Notes under the pieces: model-generated
Seen by the model: only the letters and a program-made list of their open reading frames with translations
Told to the model about the DNA's origin: nothing
The model's database searches: none
Assembly (NCBI GenBank): GCA_024690505.1
Contig: JAILPA010000016.1
Coordinates: forward strand, 1-50,582
Reading direction: 5' to 3'
Origin: Prevotella sp.
Lineage (GTDB): Bacteria > Bacteroidota > Bacteroidia > Bacteroidales > Bacteroidaceae
Length of the DNA stretch: 50,582 bases
Made by a program: the position numbers and the translations under genes
Shown here: positions 8,061 through 15,963 of the stretch, one piece after another
How positions within the stretch are numbered: position 1 is the stretch's first letter
How the letters are laid out: every line of letters begins with the position of its first letter

Positions 8061-8812
8061 ACTTCCCCAGACAGACAAAAGTATTCATAGTTGATGATAA
8101 TCCTAGCGCTATTGAGCTCTTACGGCGAATGCTACTTAAAGATTATTCCGTCGATATAGCCGGTACTGCGGTCGACGCAGAAACTGCCATAGAAAATATT
8201 ATTACGTCAGAGCCAGACTTGATATTCCTGGATGTGGAATTGCCGACGATGACGGGAATGGAACTGCTCGATAAAGTACGCAGCGGACTCAAGTCCGAGG
8301 CTAAGGTGGTTTTCTATACAGGACATGACAAATATATGTTGGATGCCATCAGACAACAGGCATTTGACTATCTGATGAAACCACCCACAGAACGGGACCT
8401 GGCTCAGCTGATGACTCGTTTCTATGAGAACAGACTAGCTGGCATACCACAGCATTTTAAAACACAAGGACATCTGCCAATCATCATTGTCATTAACGAA
8501 AAGAATGAGCATGTCACCCTGCATCTTGGGGATATTGCCTTTTTCAGGTTTAGTCAGCAAAGAAAACTATGGGAAGTGGTATGTGTTAATAAATCCGTTT
8601 TCGCACTTAGACACCGCACCACCGCAGAAATCATCCTTAACTATTCTCCTGATTTGGTGCAGATTCATAAGAGGTATATAGTCAACACCAACAAAATAAA
8701 GCTAATAAAAGGAGTTAACTGTATACTGAAAGAACCAATGGATGATATCAGCGAGTTGAAAATAAGCAAGAATTATCGGTCAGAGCTCATGTTTGCATTT
8801 TACTCTTTGTGA
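8057..8812 (+). CDS. LytTR-family response regulator
   Basis: 251 residues. The N-terminal receiver domain shows VDDNPS, phosphoacceptor Asp59 in IFLDVELP, and Lys108 in YLMKPP. The C-terminal region (about 145-250) fits a LytTR DNA-binding domain: GDIAFFRFSQQRKLWEV, RHRTTAEIIL, and VQIHKRYIVNTNKIKLIKG. It is the cognate partner of the upstream kinase (ATGA overlap). No target gene is evident; the possible operator at 6018 would allow autoregulation, which is speculation. Confidence 0.92.
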   Translation: MNFPRQTKVFIVDDNPSAIELLRRMLLKDYSVDIAGTAVDAETAIENIITSEPDLIFLDVELPTMTGMELLDKVRSGLKSEAKVVFYTGHDKYMLDAIRQQAFDYLMKPPTERDLAQLMTRFYENRLAGIPQHFKTQGHLPIIIVINEKNEHVTLHLGDIAFFRFSQQRKLWEVVCVNKSVFALRHRTTAEIILNYSPDLVQIHKRYIVNTNKIKLIKGVNCILKEPMDDISELKISKNYRSELMFAFYSL

Positions 8813-8884
8813 ACATCCGTGAAAGCCTTTATGGGACCACACATCTTCTTATTTCCTAAAAAACAATAATTCTTCTGCTGTTTA

Positions 8885-8916
8885 TTCGTTATTATATATA
8901 ATAATGTGTAACTTTG
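8885..8916 (+). promoter_or_regulatory. Promoter of pnp
   Basis: TTCG (8885-8888), a 20-nt spacer and TAACTTTG (8909-8916). It is followed by a GCGC-rich, T-tract leader of about 50 nt before the ATG, which might fold into a short hairpin. PNPase leaders are autoregulated in enterobacteria, but nothing here proves that. Confidence 0.7.
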
Positions 8917-8972
8917 CGCAGTTTTTTTGCGCCCGTGCGCATATTATTTATTTTTAGATGTTTTAATTCAAG

Positions 8973-11375
8973 ATGAACGTAATCACGAAAACCATTCAAT
9001 TGCCTGATGGGAGAACCATCTCAATTGAAACCGGGAAAGTGGCAAAGCAGGCCGACGGCAGCGTAGTGCTCCGCATGAACAACACCGTGCTCCTGGCCAC
9101 CGTTTGTGCCGCAAAGGATGCAGTTCCCGGCACCGATTTCATGCCTTTGCAGGTAGACTATCGTGAACAGTACAGTGCCGCCGGCCGATTCCCCGGCGGA
9201 TTCACCAAGCGCGAAGGCAAAGCCTCGGACAACGAAATCCTGACATCGCGACTGGTGGACCGCGTGCTCCGTCCCCTCTTCCCCTCAAACTATCATGCCG
9301 AAGTTTTCGTGAATGTGATGCTGCTCAGCGCCGACGGCGTTGACCAGCCCGACGCTCTGGCCGGATTTGCCGCCTCGGCAGCACTGGCCTGCTCGGATAT
9401 ACCTTTCGAGTGCCCCATCTCGGAAGTTCGCGTAGCCCGTATCGACGGCGAGTATGTCATCAACCCCACCTTCCAGCAGATGAAACAGGCCGACATGGAC
9501 ATCATGGTCGGTGCATCGGCCGAGAACATCATGATGGTGGAAGGCGAGATGAAGGAGGTCAGCGAGCAAGACCTGCTCGGTGCACTCAAGGCCGCTATGG
9601 ACGCCATCAAGCCCATGTGCGAACTGCAGACCGCCCTCAGCAAGGAGCTGGGCAAGGACGTGAAGCGCGAATACAACCATGAGGTGAACGATGAAGAGCT
9701 GCGTGCACGCATGAACCGCGAGCTCTACCAGCCCGCCTACGACATCACCAAGCAGGCACTGGAGAAGCAGCAGCGTGCAGAAGCCTTTGAGAAAATACTG
9801 GCCGACTTCAAGGAGAAGTTCCTGGCCGAGGTGCCCGAGGACTCAGAGATCTCAAAGGAAGAGTACGAGGCCATGATGGACCGCTACTACCACGACGTGG
9901 AGCGCGACGCCATGCGCCGCTGCATCCTCGACGAGGGCATCCGTCTGGACGGCCGCAAGACCACCGACATTCGCCCCATCTGGTGCGAGGTGTCGCCACT
10001 GCCCATGCCTCACGGAAGTGCCATCTTTACACGCGGCGAGACGCAGAGCCTCTCCACCTGCACACTCGGCACCAAGCTCGACGAGAAGCTGGTGGACGAC
10101 GTGCTCGACAAGAGCTACATGCGCTTCCTGCTGCACTATAACTTCCCCCCGTTCTGCACAGGCGAAGCCAAGGCACAGCGCGGCGTAGGACGTCGCGAGA
10201 TTGGCCACGGACACCTGGCCTGGCGTGGACTGAAGGGACAGATTCCCGAAGATTTCCCCTACACCGTGCGCCTGGTGAGCCAGATTCTCGAGTCGAACGG
10301 CTCCAGCTCAATGGCTACCGTCTGCGCCGGAACACTGGCCCTGATGGATGCCGGCGTGCCCATGAAGAAGCCCGTCAGCGGCATCGCCATGGGACTGATC
10401 AAGAACCCCGGTGAAGACAAATATGCCGTGCTGAGCGACATCCTCGGCGATGAGGACCACCTGGGCGACATGGACTTCAAGACCACCGGCACACGCGACG
10501 GTCTGACTGCCACACAGATGGACATCAAGTGCGACGGACTCTCGTTCGACATCCTTGAGAAGGCCCTCATGCAGGCCAAGGCCGGTCGCGAGCACATCCT
10601 CAACTGCCTCACCGACACCATCAGCGAGCCCCGCGCCGACTTCAAGCCCCAGGTGCCCCGCATCGTACAGATCGAGATACCGAAGGAGTTCATCGGTGCC
10701 GTCATCGGCCCTGGCGGAAAGATCATCCAGCAGATGCAGGAGGACACCAAGACCACCATCACCATCGACGAAGAGGACGGTGTGGGCAAGGTTCAGGTGG
10801 CTGGCCCCGACAAGGAGTGCATCGACGCAGCCCTGGCAAAGATCAAGGCTATCGTCGCCATTCCCGAGGTGGGCGAGATCTACGATGGCGTGGTGCGCAG
10901 CATCATGCCCTACGGATGCTTCGTCGAAATCATGCCTGGCAAGGACGGTCTGCTCCACATCTCGGAGATTGACTGGAAGCGCCTGGAGACCGTCGAGGAG
11001 GCTGGCATCAAGGAGGGCGACCACATTCAGGTGAAGCTGCTCGAGATTGACCCGAAGACCGGCAAGTACAAGCTGAGCCACCGCGTGCTCATCGAGAAGC
11101 CCGAGGGATACGTTGAGCGGCCCGCACGCCGTGAGCGTGGCGAGCGTCCCGAGCGCGGTGAGCGCCCTGAGCGTGGCGAGCGCCGTCCACGTCCCGAGCG
11201 TGGTGAGCGTCCCGAGCGCGGAGAGCGCCGTCCGCGTCCTGAGCGCGGAGAGCGTCACCAGCACAGCGACTTCGCTGACAAGCTGCAGCAGAACCTGGGC
11301 GACGAGTATCGCGACCCCGCTGAGCACCGCGAGCCCCGCGACTTCAGCGATGCTCTGGACCACATGGACTTCTAA
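8973..11375 (+). CDS. pnp: Polynucleotide phosphorylase
   Basis: An 800-residue phosphorolytic 3'-5' exoribonuclease of the RNA degradosome type, cytosolic. Two RNase PH domains flank a helical domain: FRPLF-type [11 protein letters not shown] near residue 100, and the second domain from about 320 with [17 protein letters not shown] and the [14 protein letters not shown] active-site segment. These are followed by a KH domain ([13 protein letters not shown], near 570) and an S1 domain ([17 protein letters not shown], near 635-700). The C-terminal tail after about residue 710 is a low-complexity run of [14 protein letters not shown] repeats ending in an acidic, helical segment. The core is longer than the roughly 710-residue E. 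coli enzyme only because of this tail. A rho-independent terminator follows. Confidence 0.97.
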   Translation: MNVITKTIQLPDGRTISIETGKVAKQADGSVVLRMNNTVLLATVCAAKDAVPGTDFMPLQVDYREQYSAAGRFPGGFTKREGKASDNEILTSRLVDRVLRPLFPSNYHAEVFVNVMLLSADGVDQPDALAGFAASAALACSDIPFECPISEVRVARIDGEYVINPTFQQMKQADMDIMVGASAENIMMVEGEMKEVSEQDLLGALKAAMDAIKPMCELQTALSKELGKDVKREYNHEVNDEELRARMNRELYQPAYDITKQALEKQQRAEAFEKILADFKEKFLAEVPEDSEISKEEYEAMMDRYYHDVERDAMRRCILDEGIRLDGRKTTDIRPIWCEVSPLPMPHGSAIFTRGETQSLSTCTLGTKLDEKLVDDVLDKSYMRFLLHYNFPPFCTGEAKAQRGVGRREIGHGHLAWRGLKGQIPEDFPYTVRLVSQILESNGSSSMATVCAGTLALMDAGVPMKKPVSGIAMGLIKNPGEDKYAVLSDILGDEDHLGDMDFKTTGTRDGLTATQMDIKCDGLSFDILEKALMQAKAGREHILNCLTDTISEPRADFKPQVPRIVQIEIPKEFIGAVIGPGGKIIQQMQEDTKTTITIDEEDGVGKVQVAGPDKECIDAALAKIKAIVAIPEVGEIYDGVVRSIMPYGCFVEIMPGKDGLLHISEIDWKRLETVEEAGIKEGDHIQVKLLEIDPKTGKYKLSHRVLIEKPEGYVERPARRERGERPERGERPERGERRPRPERGERPERGERRPRPERGERHQHSDFADKLQQNLGDEYRDPAEHREPRDFSDALDHMDF
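11128..11262 (+). repeat. In-frame repeats encoding the RG/E-rich PNPase tail
   Basis: Near-identical 12-18-bp units encode RGERPE and RPRPERGE motifs in tandem. The tail is predicted to be disordered and alternates Arg with Glu. Confidence 0.85.
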
Positions 11376-11428
11376 AAAGGCACTGAGGGCTGTCGCTGAA
11401 CAAGGACAGCCCCCACGCCAAAACACCA

Positions 11429-11470
11429 AGGGCCGTCTCCCAAATGCGGGAGGCGGCCCTTCTTTTTATT
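11429..11470 (+). terminator. Rho-independent terminator of pnp
   Basis: A 13-bp stem AGGGCCGTCTCCC / GGGAGGCGGCCCT with one G-U pair and a short loop is followed by TCTTTTTATT. Confidence 0.9.
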
Positions 11471-11537
11471 ATTGCTGTCAGCTAAACATTGCTACAGCTT
11501 GACCAAGCGGCAACCTGCCCTGAGCCTGACGAAGGAA

Positions 11538-11705
11538 ATGTCAGGAAAATTCAAATTCGCAAAAAGTGCCGTGCAACGGTTATTTTGGAAAAGCACCGCT
11601 TTGAGGGTGGAAAAGGACAGCTTCTTGACCCGAAAAGCGGTACTTTTCCGCCCTCGAAGCTGTCCTTCCCTTTTTGAAGAAATATCGATGTAAAGAAAAT
11701 TCACC
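11538..11705 (+). repeat. Dispersed hairpin element, copy A
   Basis: About 168 bp related to 20939-21104 (inverted) and 38936-39062. The core is GGAAAAGCACCGCTTTGAGG plus a 12-bp stem AAGGACAGCTTC / GAAGCTGTCCTT. Both ends carry the direct repeat ATGTMARGAAAATTCA. It lies upstream of the BspA-like gene. Confidence 0.85.
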
Positions 11706-11774
11706 ACCCGATGCATGTAGCCGAGACACGGCGCCACTGCTTTTCACACCGAGATACATTTTTTCACAAAAATC

Positions 11775-11806
11775 CTTGGCGGTATGGATTATTCTTACTA
11801 TATTTG
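11775..11806 (+). promoter_or_regulatory. Promoter of the BspA-like gene
   Basis: CTTG (11775-11778), a 20-nt spacer and TATATTTG (11799-11806), 62 bases before the ATG. Confidence 0.75.
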
Positions 11807-11868
11807 CACCGATTATGCCAAAGTGCAGCCTATGTATAACTAAAAAAAATAACTAAACACTTACGATT

Positions 11869-13866
11869 ATGAACATCTTTAACAAAACCGTTGCCTTGGG
11901 CACACTGCTCATCGCCTGCGCCACTGTCTATGCCTACGACTTCGAGGCAGGGGGCATATATTATAATGTGGTGTCGGTCAGCAAACGCACGGTCGAGGTG
12001 ACCTATAAGACGGCCGAATTCGACCCGAACAACCCCGTGCCGAGCTATGCCGGCACAGTGAACATCCCCGCCACGGTGGAGTACCAGGGCGTGACATTCG
12101 CCGTGACCAACATTGGCGACAATGCCTTTAGAGAATGTACCGGACTGGCACACATCACACTGCCCGAAGGACTGCAAGCCATAGGCGACAATGCCTTCGG
12201 CGGCTGCACAGGCCTGGCCGACGTCGCCTTCCCGTCCACGCTTACGGCCATAGGCGACTGGGCCTTTGCCGGATGCCATTCCATGGTCAACGTGGTCATT
12301 CCCCCGTCGGTGACCTACATCGGCACGGAAGCCATCACAGGCGAAGGGGTTCTGACACTTACCATTCAGGACAGTCCGAACTCCATCACCGTGGCCCCCA
12401 CTTTCCATCCCAACATCGGGTTCAGCTTTCCCAACGTCAAACAAGCTTATGTGGGCCGCAACTGCGGAGGATGGCAGGCACCCGCCGACCTGACCAACAG
12501 CTGGCACGGGCCAGCCCTGCAGCGCGTGGAGTTCGGACCATACGTCACAGAGATTCCATACTGTATGCTCTACGGCGACGCATGGAACCTGACGGAGCTG
12601 ATCCTGAGTCCGAACACGAAGAAGATAGCCTGGGGCGCCTTGGGTGGATGCTATGCCCTGAAGCGGATAGTGCTGCCCGACGCCGTGGAGGAGATTGAGG
12701 AGGCTGCCCTGGGTGGCGGCTGGGGTGACAAAGACATGGCCGTGACCGACCTCGTCATCGGCCCGAACATCAAGGCCATAGGCCACTCGGCCTTTGCCGG
12801 ATGCCGAAACCTTCAGACCGTCACCGTGCGCCGGCCGGATGCCATCTTCCTGCCCGAGGATGCCTTTGACGCGCAGACCTATCTCACCGCCACGCTCTAC
12901 ATTCCAGAAGGCAGCAGACAGACCACCAATTCCCTTGAAAACCAACTGACAAAAGAGGAGGTAAGACCCGAGAAAACCAGCAAGGATGAGTGGGCAGACT
13001 TTTGGAGCGAATACTGGATGGCAATGGGCTATGGCAGCGGATACTACAGCGACACTGTCAGTATCTACGAAGAGGTGAAAGTAACACGCATGGGCTACGG
13101 CGAGACCGACTACTGGAGAAACTTCCTGCGCATCAGCGAGGGCGAGTCGACAGAGGCTACCCGCTGGCCAGTGACCATCATCGTCAGCGACGGCGGCAGC
13201 GTGCGTGCCCTGGGCCGCGACCTGCGCAGCACCACATGCACGGAGAACGTCGACGAGGGCACCCGTCTGAGCGTGCTCTTCGAGCCCGACCTGGGCTGGG
13301 GACTCACCGAACTGACGCTGAACGGGGCCGACGTGCTGGCCGACGTCGCGGGCACTGCCTACACCATGCCTGCCATCGACAGTAAAGACACGCTGCGCGT
13401 CACCTTCTCGCAGCCCAAGGCCACGCTCACACTGCGCACATCGGAACAGGGAAGCGTGGAGCAGACCGTGGTCTATGGTGCGAGGTGCACCCTGCGCATC
13501 ACTCCTGCTGAGGGATACATCGTGCACAGCGTCACCTTCAATGGCGAGGACATCACCGCAAGCCTGTCGCCCGACGGCACCATCACCACACCGGCCGTCA
13601 ATGGCGACGCACTGCTGGCAGTAGCCTTCGAGGCCGACCCCTCGGGCATCCGCACCGAGCGGCTGCCGGCACTCCGCGTGCTGCCAGGCAACGGTAGCGT
13701 CAGCGTGCAGGGACTGCGACCTGGCACCGTCGTCACGGCCTATACCACCGATGGCGTACAGGTAGCACTGCGCACAGCCGCCACCACCACTGAGCACATC
13801 ACGCTGCCCACCGGTCAGGTCTATGTCATCACGGCCGAGGGGCGTTCGGTGAAAGTACGCCTCTGA
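11869..13866 (+). CDS. BspA-like leucine-rich repeat surface protein
   Basis: This 665-residue exported protein has a signal peptide at 1-22 (cleavage after VYA). From about residue 60 to 350 there are degenerate BspA/LRR_5 repeats of the kind IGDNAFRECTGLAHITLPEG and IGDWAFAGCHSMVNVVIP, about 23 residues each. Residues about 430-590 contain two beta-rich modules resembling bacterial Ig/InlB-type repeats (VTIIVSDGGSVRALG and LTLRTSEQGSVEQTVVYG). The last about 65 residues, ending in PTGQVYVITAEGRSVKVRL, look like a C-terminal secretion/sorting domain of Bacteroidota (type IX-like). Such proteins act in adhesion or binding at the cell surface; the ligand is unknown. The gene has its own promoter and ends at a 42-bp palindrome. 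Confidence 0.88.
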   Translation: MNIFNKTVALGTLLIACATVYAYDFEAGGIYYNVVSVSKRTVEVTYKTAEFDPNNPVPSYAGTVNIPATVEYQGVTFAVTNIGDNAFRECTGLAHITLPEGLQAIGDNAFGGCTGLADVAFPSTLTAIGDWAFAGCHSMVNVVIPPSVTYIGTEAITGEGVLTLTIQDSPNSITVAPTFHPNIGFSFPNVKQAYVGRNCGGWQAPADLTNSWHGPALQRVEFGPYVTEIPYCMLYGDAWNLTELILSPNTKKIAWGALGGCYALKRIVLPDAVEEIEEAALGGGWGDKDMAVTDLVIGPNIKAIGHSAFAGCRNLQTVTVRRPDAIFLPEDAFDAQTYLTATLYIPEGSRQTTNSLENQLTKEEVRPEKTSKDEWADFWSEYWMAMGYGSGYYSDTVSIYEEVKVTRMGYGETDYWRNFLRISEGESTEATRWPVTIIVSDGGSVRALGRDLRSTTCTENVDEGTRLSVLFEPDLGWGLTELTLNGADVLADVAGTAYTMPAIDSKDTLRVTFSQPKATLTLRTSEQGSVEQTVVYGARCTLRITPAEGYIVHSVTFNGEDITASLSPDGTITTPAVNGDALLAVAFEADPSGIRTERLPALRVLPGNGSVSVQGLRPGTVVTAYTTDGVQVALRTAATTTEHITLPTGQVYVITAEGRSVKVRL

Positions 13867-13899
13867 CCCTTACACCAAATCAAAGGACTGCTTCTTCGG

Positions 13900-13941
13900 G
13901 CGAAAAGCGAAAGAAAAACGCGTTTTTCTTTCGCTTTTCGC
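13900..13941. terminator. 42-bp perfect palindrome, probable terminator
   Basis: Two 21-bp arms (GCGAAAAGCGAAAGAAAAACG and its exact complement) meet with no spacer, 34 bases after the BspA-like stop. The T-rich 3' arm would serve as terminator. The TTCG of the next promoter (13930-13933) lies inside it. Confidence 0.75.
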
Positions 13942-13960
13942 TCACTTATTCGTAACTTTG
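13930..13960 (+). promoter_or_regulatory. Promoter of the epimerase-PAP2-S41 unit
   Basis: TTCG (13930-13933), a 19-nt spacer and TAACTTTG (13953-13960). The expected transcript start near 13966 makes the ATG at 13989 a better start than the GTG at 13971. Confidence 0.65.
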
Positions 13961-13988
13961 CACCCAAATTGTGAAATCGACAGACGAC

Positions 13989-14993
13989 ATGGCAGGAAAG
14001 ATATTAGTGACAGGAGCGAGCGGCTTCATTGGCTCGTTCATCGTGGAGGAAGCTCTGCGCCGCGGCATGGAGACATGGGCGGCCATGCGCGGCGCCAGCT
14101 CGAAGCAGTATCTGAAGGACGAGCGCATACACTTCATAGAGCTGAACCTCTCATCGCAAGACGACTTGGAGCGGCAGCTGGCCGGCCAACAGTTCGACTA
14201 CGTGGTACACGCTGCCGGCGTGACGAAATGCCTGAACAAGGAGGACTTCTACCGCATTAACACCGAGGGCACGAAGAACCTGGTAAGGGCGCTCACCGCC
14301 CTGAAGATGCCCCTGAAGCGATTCGTCTATATCAGCTCGCTCAGCGTCTACGGAGCCATACGCGAGCAACAGCCCTACGAAGACATACGCGAGGACGACA
14401 CCCCACAGCCCAACACCGACTACGGCCGCAGCAAGCTGCAGGCCGAGCAATGGCTCGATGCACTCACACCGCGCACATTGCCTTATGTCATATTGAGACC
14501 CACGGGTGTATACGGCCCGCGCGAACGCGACTATTTCCTGATGGCAAAAAGCATCAAGCAGCACTCGGACTTCGCCGTGGGATACAAGCAGCAGGACATC
14601 ACCTTCGTCTACGTGCTCGACGTGGTGCAGGCCGTGTTCCTGGCCTGCGAACGCGGAGAGACGGGCCGCAAGTATTTCCTCAGCGACGGACAGGTGTATC
14701 AGTCGACAACGTTCAGCAATCTCCTGCGCGAAGAGCTGGGCCACCCCTGGTGGATACGCATCAAGGCCCCGATATGGGTGCTGCGCGTGGTGACCTTCTT
14801 CGGCGACAAGATAGGCCACATGACCGGAAAGATATCGGCCCTGAACAACGACAAATACCACATACTGAAACAGCGCAACTGGCGCTGCGACATCGGCCCT
14901 GCCCGCCGCGAGCTGGGCTACGAGCCCCGCTACCAGCTGGAGGAAGGCGTAAGGCTGAGCGTGAAGTGGTACAAGGAGAACGGCTGGCTGTAA
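13989..14993 (+). CDS. NAD-dependent epimerase/dehydratase family protein
   Basis: 334 residues from ATG 13989, a classic extended short-chain dehydrogenase. It opens MAGKILVTGASGFIGSFIVEE (Rossmann GxxGxxG) and continues with VVHAAGVTKC, ISSLSVYGA, the catalytic YGRSK (Tyr-x-x-x-Lys) and LRPTGVYGPRE. It acts in the cytosol on a nucleotide sugar or a lipid-linked ketone. The following PAP2-family membrane enzyme raises the possibility that it belongs to envelope lipid synthesis. A reductase of this family (CerR) reduces 3-oxo-ceramide in bacterial sphingolipid synthesis, and Prevotellaceae make sphingolipids. That is inference, and a sugar epimerase is not excluded. Confidence 0.88.
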   Translation: MAGKILVTGASGFIGSFIVEEALRRGMETWAAMRGASSKQYLKDERIHFIELNLSSQDDLERQLAGQQFDYVVHAAGVTKCLNKEDFYRINTEGTKNLVRALTALKMPLKRFVYISSLSVYGAIREQQPYEDIREDDTPQPNTDYGRSKLQAEQWLDALTPRTLPYVILRPTGVYGPRERDYFLMAKSIKQHSDFAVGYKQQDITFVYVLDVVQAVFLACERGETGRKYFLSDGQVYQSTTFSNLLREELGHPWWIRIKAPIWVLRVVTFFGDKIGHMTGKISALNNDKYHILKQRNWRCDIGPARRELGYEPRYQLEEGVRLSVKWYKENGWL

Positions 14994-15021
14994 ACGCCGT
15001 CCGCCCGAAAAGGAACAAGAA

Positions 15022-15963
15022 GTGAAAGACAAAAAAGGACTCTATCTCTTTGAACAGGCCATGCTGCTCTACGCAGCATTCACCCTAGTGCTCATGCTGG
15101 TGCTCTGGAGCCGGTTGCCCAACCCGCTCCCCATGCTGACCCTGCGGGTCGTGGCCGTGGCAGCAACGGTGGCCCTGTGGCAGCTATATCGCTGGCGCCC
15201 CTGCAAGTTCACGGCACTGCTGCGCGTGGTGTTCCAGCTGGTGCTGCTCGGCTCGTGGTACCCCGACACCTACGAGACAAACCGCATTTTCCTGAACCTC
15301 GACCACATCTTTGCCGACTGGGAACAGGCACTCTTCGGATGCCAGCCCGCACTGCTCTTCAGCCAGCAGTGTACGTCGCCAGTGGTCAGCGAACTGCTCT
15401 GCATGGGCTACGTCAGCTACTACCCCATGATAGGGGCCGTGGCAGCCTATTACTTCTTCAAGACCTACGAGCGTATGCCCTATGCACTGTTCGTCATCCT
15501 GGGAGCCTTCTTCCTGTTCTACGTCATCTTCATCTTCTTGCCCGTGGCAGGGCCGCAGTATTACTACGAAGCCGTTGGCACAGGCCAGATAGCCCAAGGC
15601 AGTTTCCCCGATTTGGGCCATTACTTCCAGACCCACCAGACGTCACTGGCCACGCCAGGAGCCGACGGCCTGTTCCACCAGCTGGTGCAGCAGGCCCACG
15701 TAGCAGGCGAACGCCCCACCGCCGCCTTCCCCAGCAGCCACGTGGGCATCGCGGTGGTGTTGCTGTGGCTGGCCCGCGAAAGCCGTTCGCGCTGGCTCTT
15801 CTTCTCCCTGCTGCCGCTGTGCGTGCTCATGTTCTTCGCCACGTTCTACATCCAGGCACACTACGCCATCGACGCCATCGCAGGACTCATCGTCGGCACG
15901 CTGATGTACTTCGTGCTGCGCCACATCTACAGAATCATCACAAACAAAACGTCACTGATATGA
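15022..15963 (+). CDS. PAP2-superfamily membrane enzyme (inositolphosphotransferase-like)
   Basis: 313 residues starting at GTG 15022, with about six membrane helices. The C-terminal half carries the PAP2 catalytic motifs PTAAFPSSHVG (phosphatase motif 2, His) and AHYAIDAIAG (motif 3, His and Asp). The layout, with a long N-terminal membrane part and a loop containing GPQYYYEA, resembles Aur1/Ipt1-type inositolphosphotransferases as well as phosphatidic acid phosphatases. It lies between the epimerase gene (28 bases upstream) and the S41 protease gene (ATGA overlap), so the three are probably one operon. The substrate is unknown; a lipid phosphate head-group is likely. Confidence 0.8.
   Translation: MKDKKGLYLFEQAMLLYAAFTLVLMLVLWSRLPNPLPMLTLRVVAVAATVALWQLYRWRPCKFTALLRVVFQLVLLGSWYPDTYETNRIFLNLDHIFADWEQALFGCQPALLFSQQCTSPVVSELLCMGYVSYYPMIGAVAAYYFFKTYERMPYALFVILGAFFLFYVIFIFLPVAGPQYYYEAVGTGQIAQGSFPDLGHYFQTHQTSLATPGADGLFHQLVQQAHVAGERPTAAFPSSHVGIAVVLLWLARESRSRWLFFSLLPLCVLMFFATFYIQAHYAIDAIAGLIVGTLMYFVLRHIYRIITNKTSLI

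Larger units (their letters stand above)
11376..11868. other. Intergenic region, 493 bp
   Basis: Holds the pnp terminator (11429-11470), copy A of the dispersed hairpin element (11538-11705) and the promoter of the next gene (11775-11806). No coding sequence is supported. Confidence 0.75.

Noticed and set aside
11830..13797. 655-codon open frame on the minus strand
   Set aside because: It lies opposite the BspA-like gene, which has a signal peptide, LRR repeats and a promoter. Strong C-ending codon bias leaves antisense frames open, and its translation has no recognisable domain.
13971..13988. GTG start for the epimerase
   Set aside because: It is only a few bases from the expected transcript start, and the family normally begins just before ILVTGASGFIG; ATG 13989 fits better.
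15177..15959. N-terminal extension of the S41 protease frame
   Set aside because: It would overlap the whole PAP2 gene out of frame and is Arg/Pro-rich. The ATG at 15960 gives a proper signal peptide.
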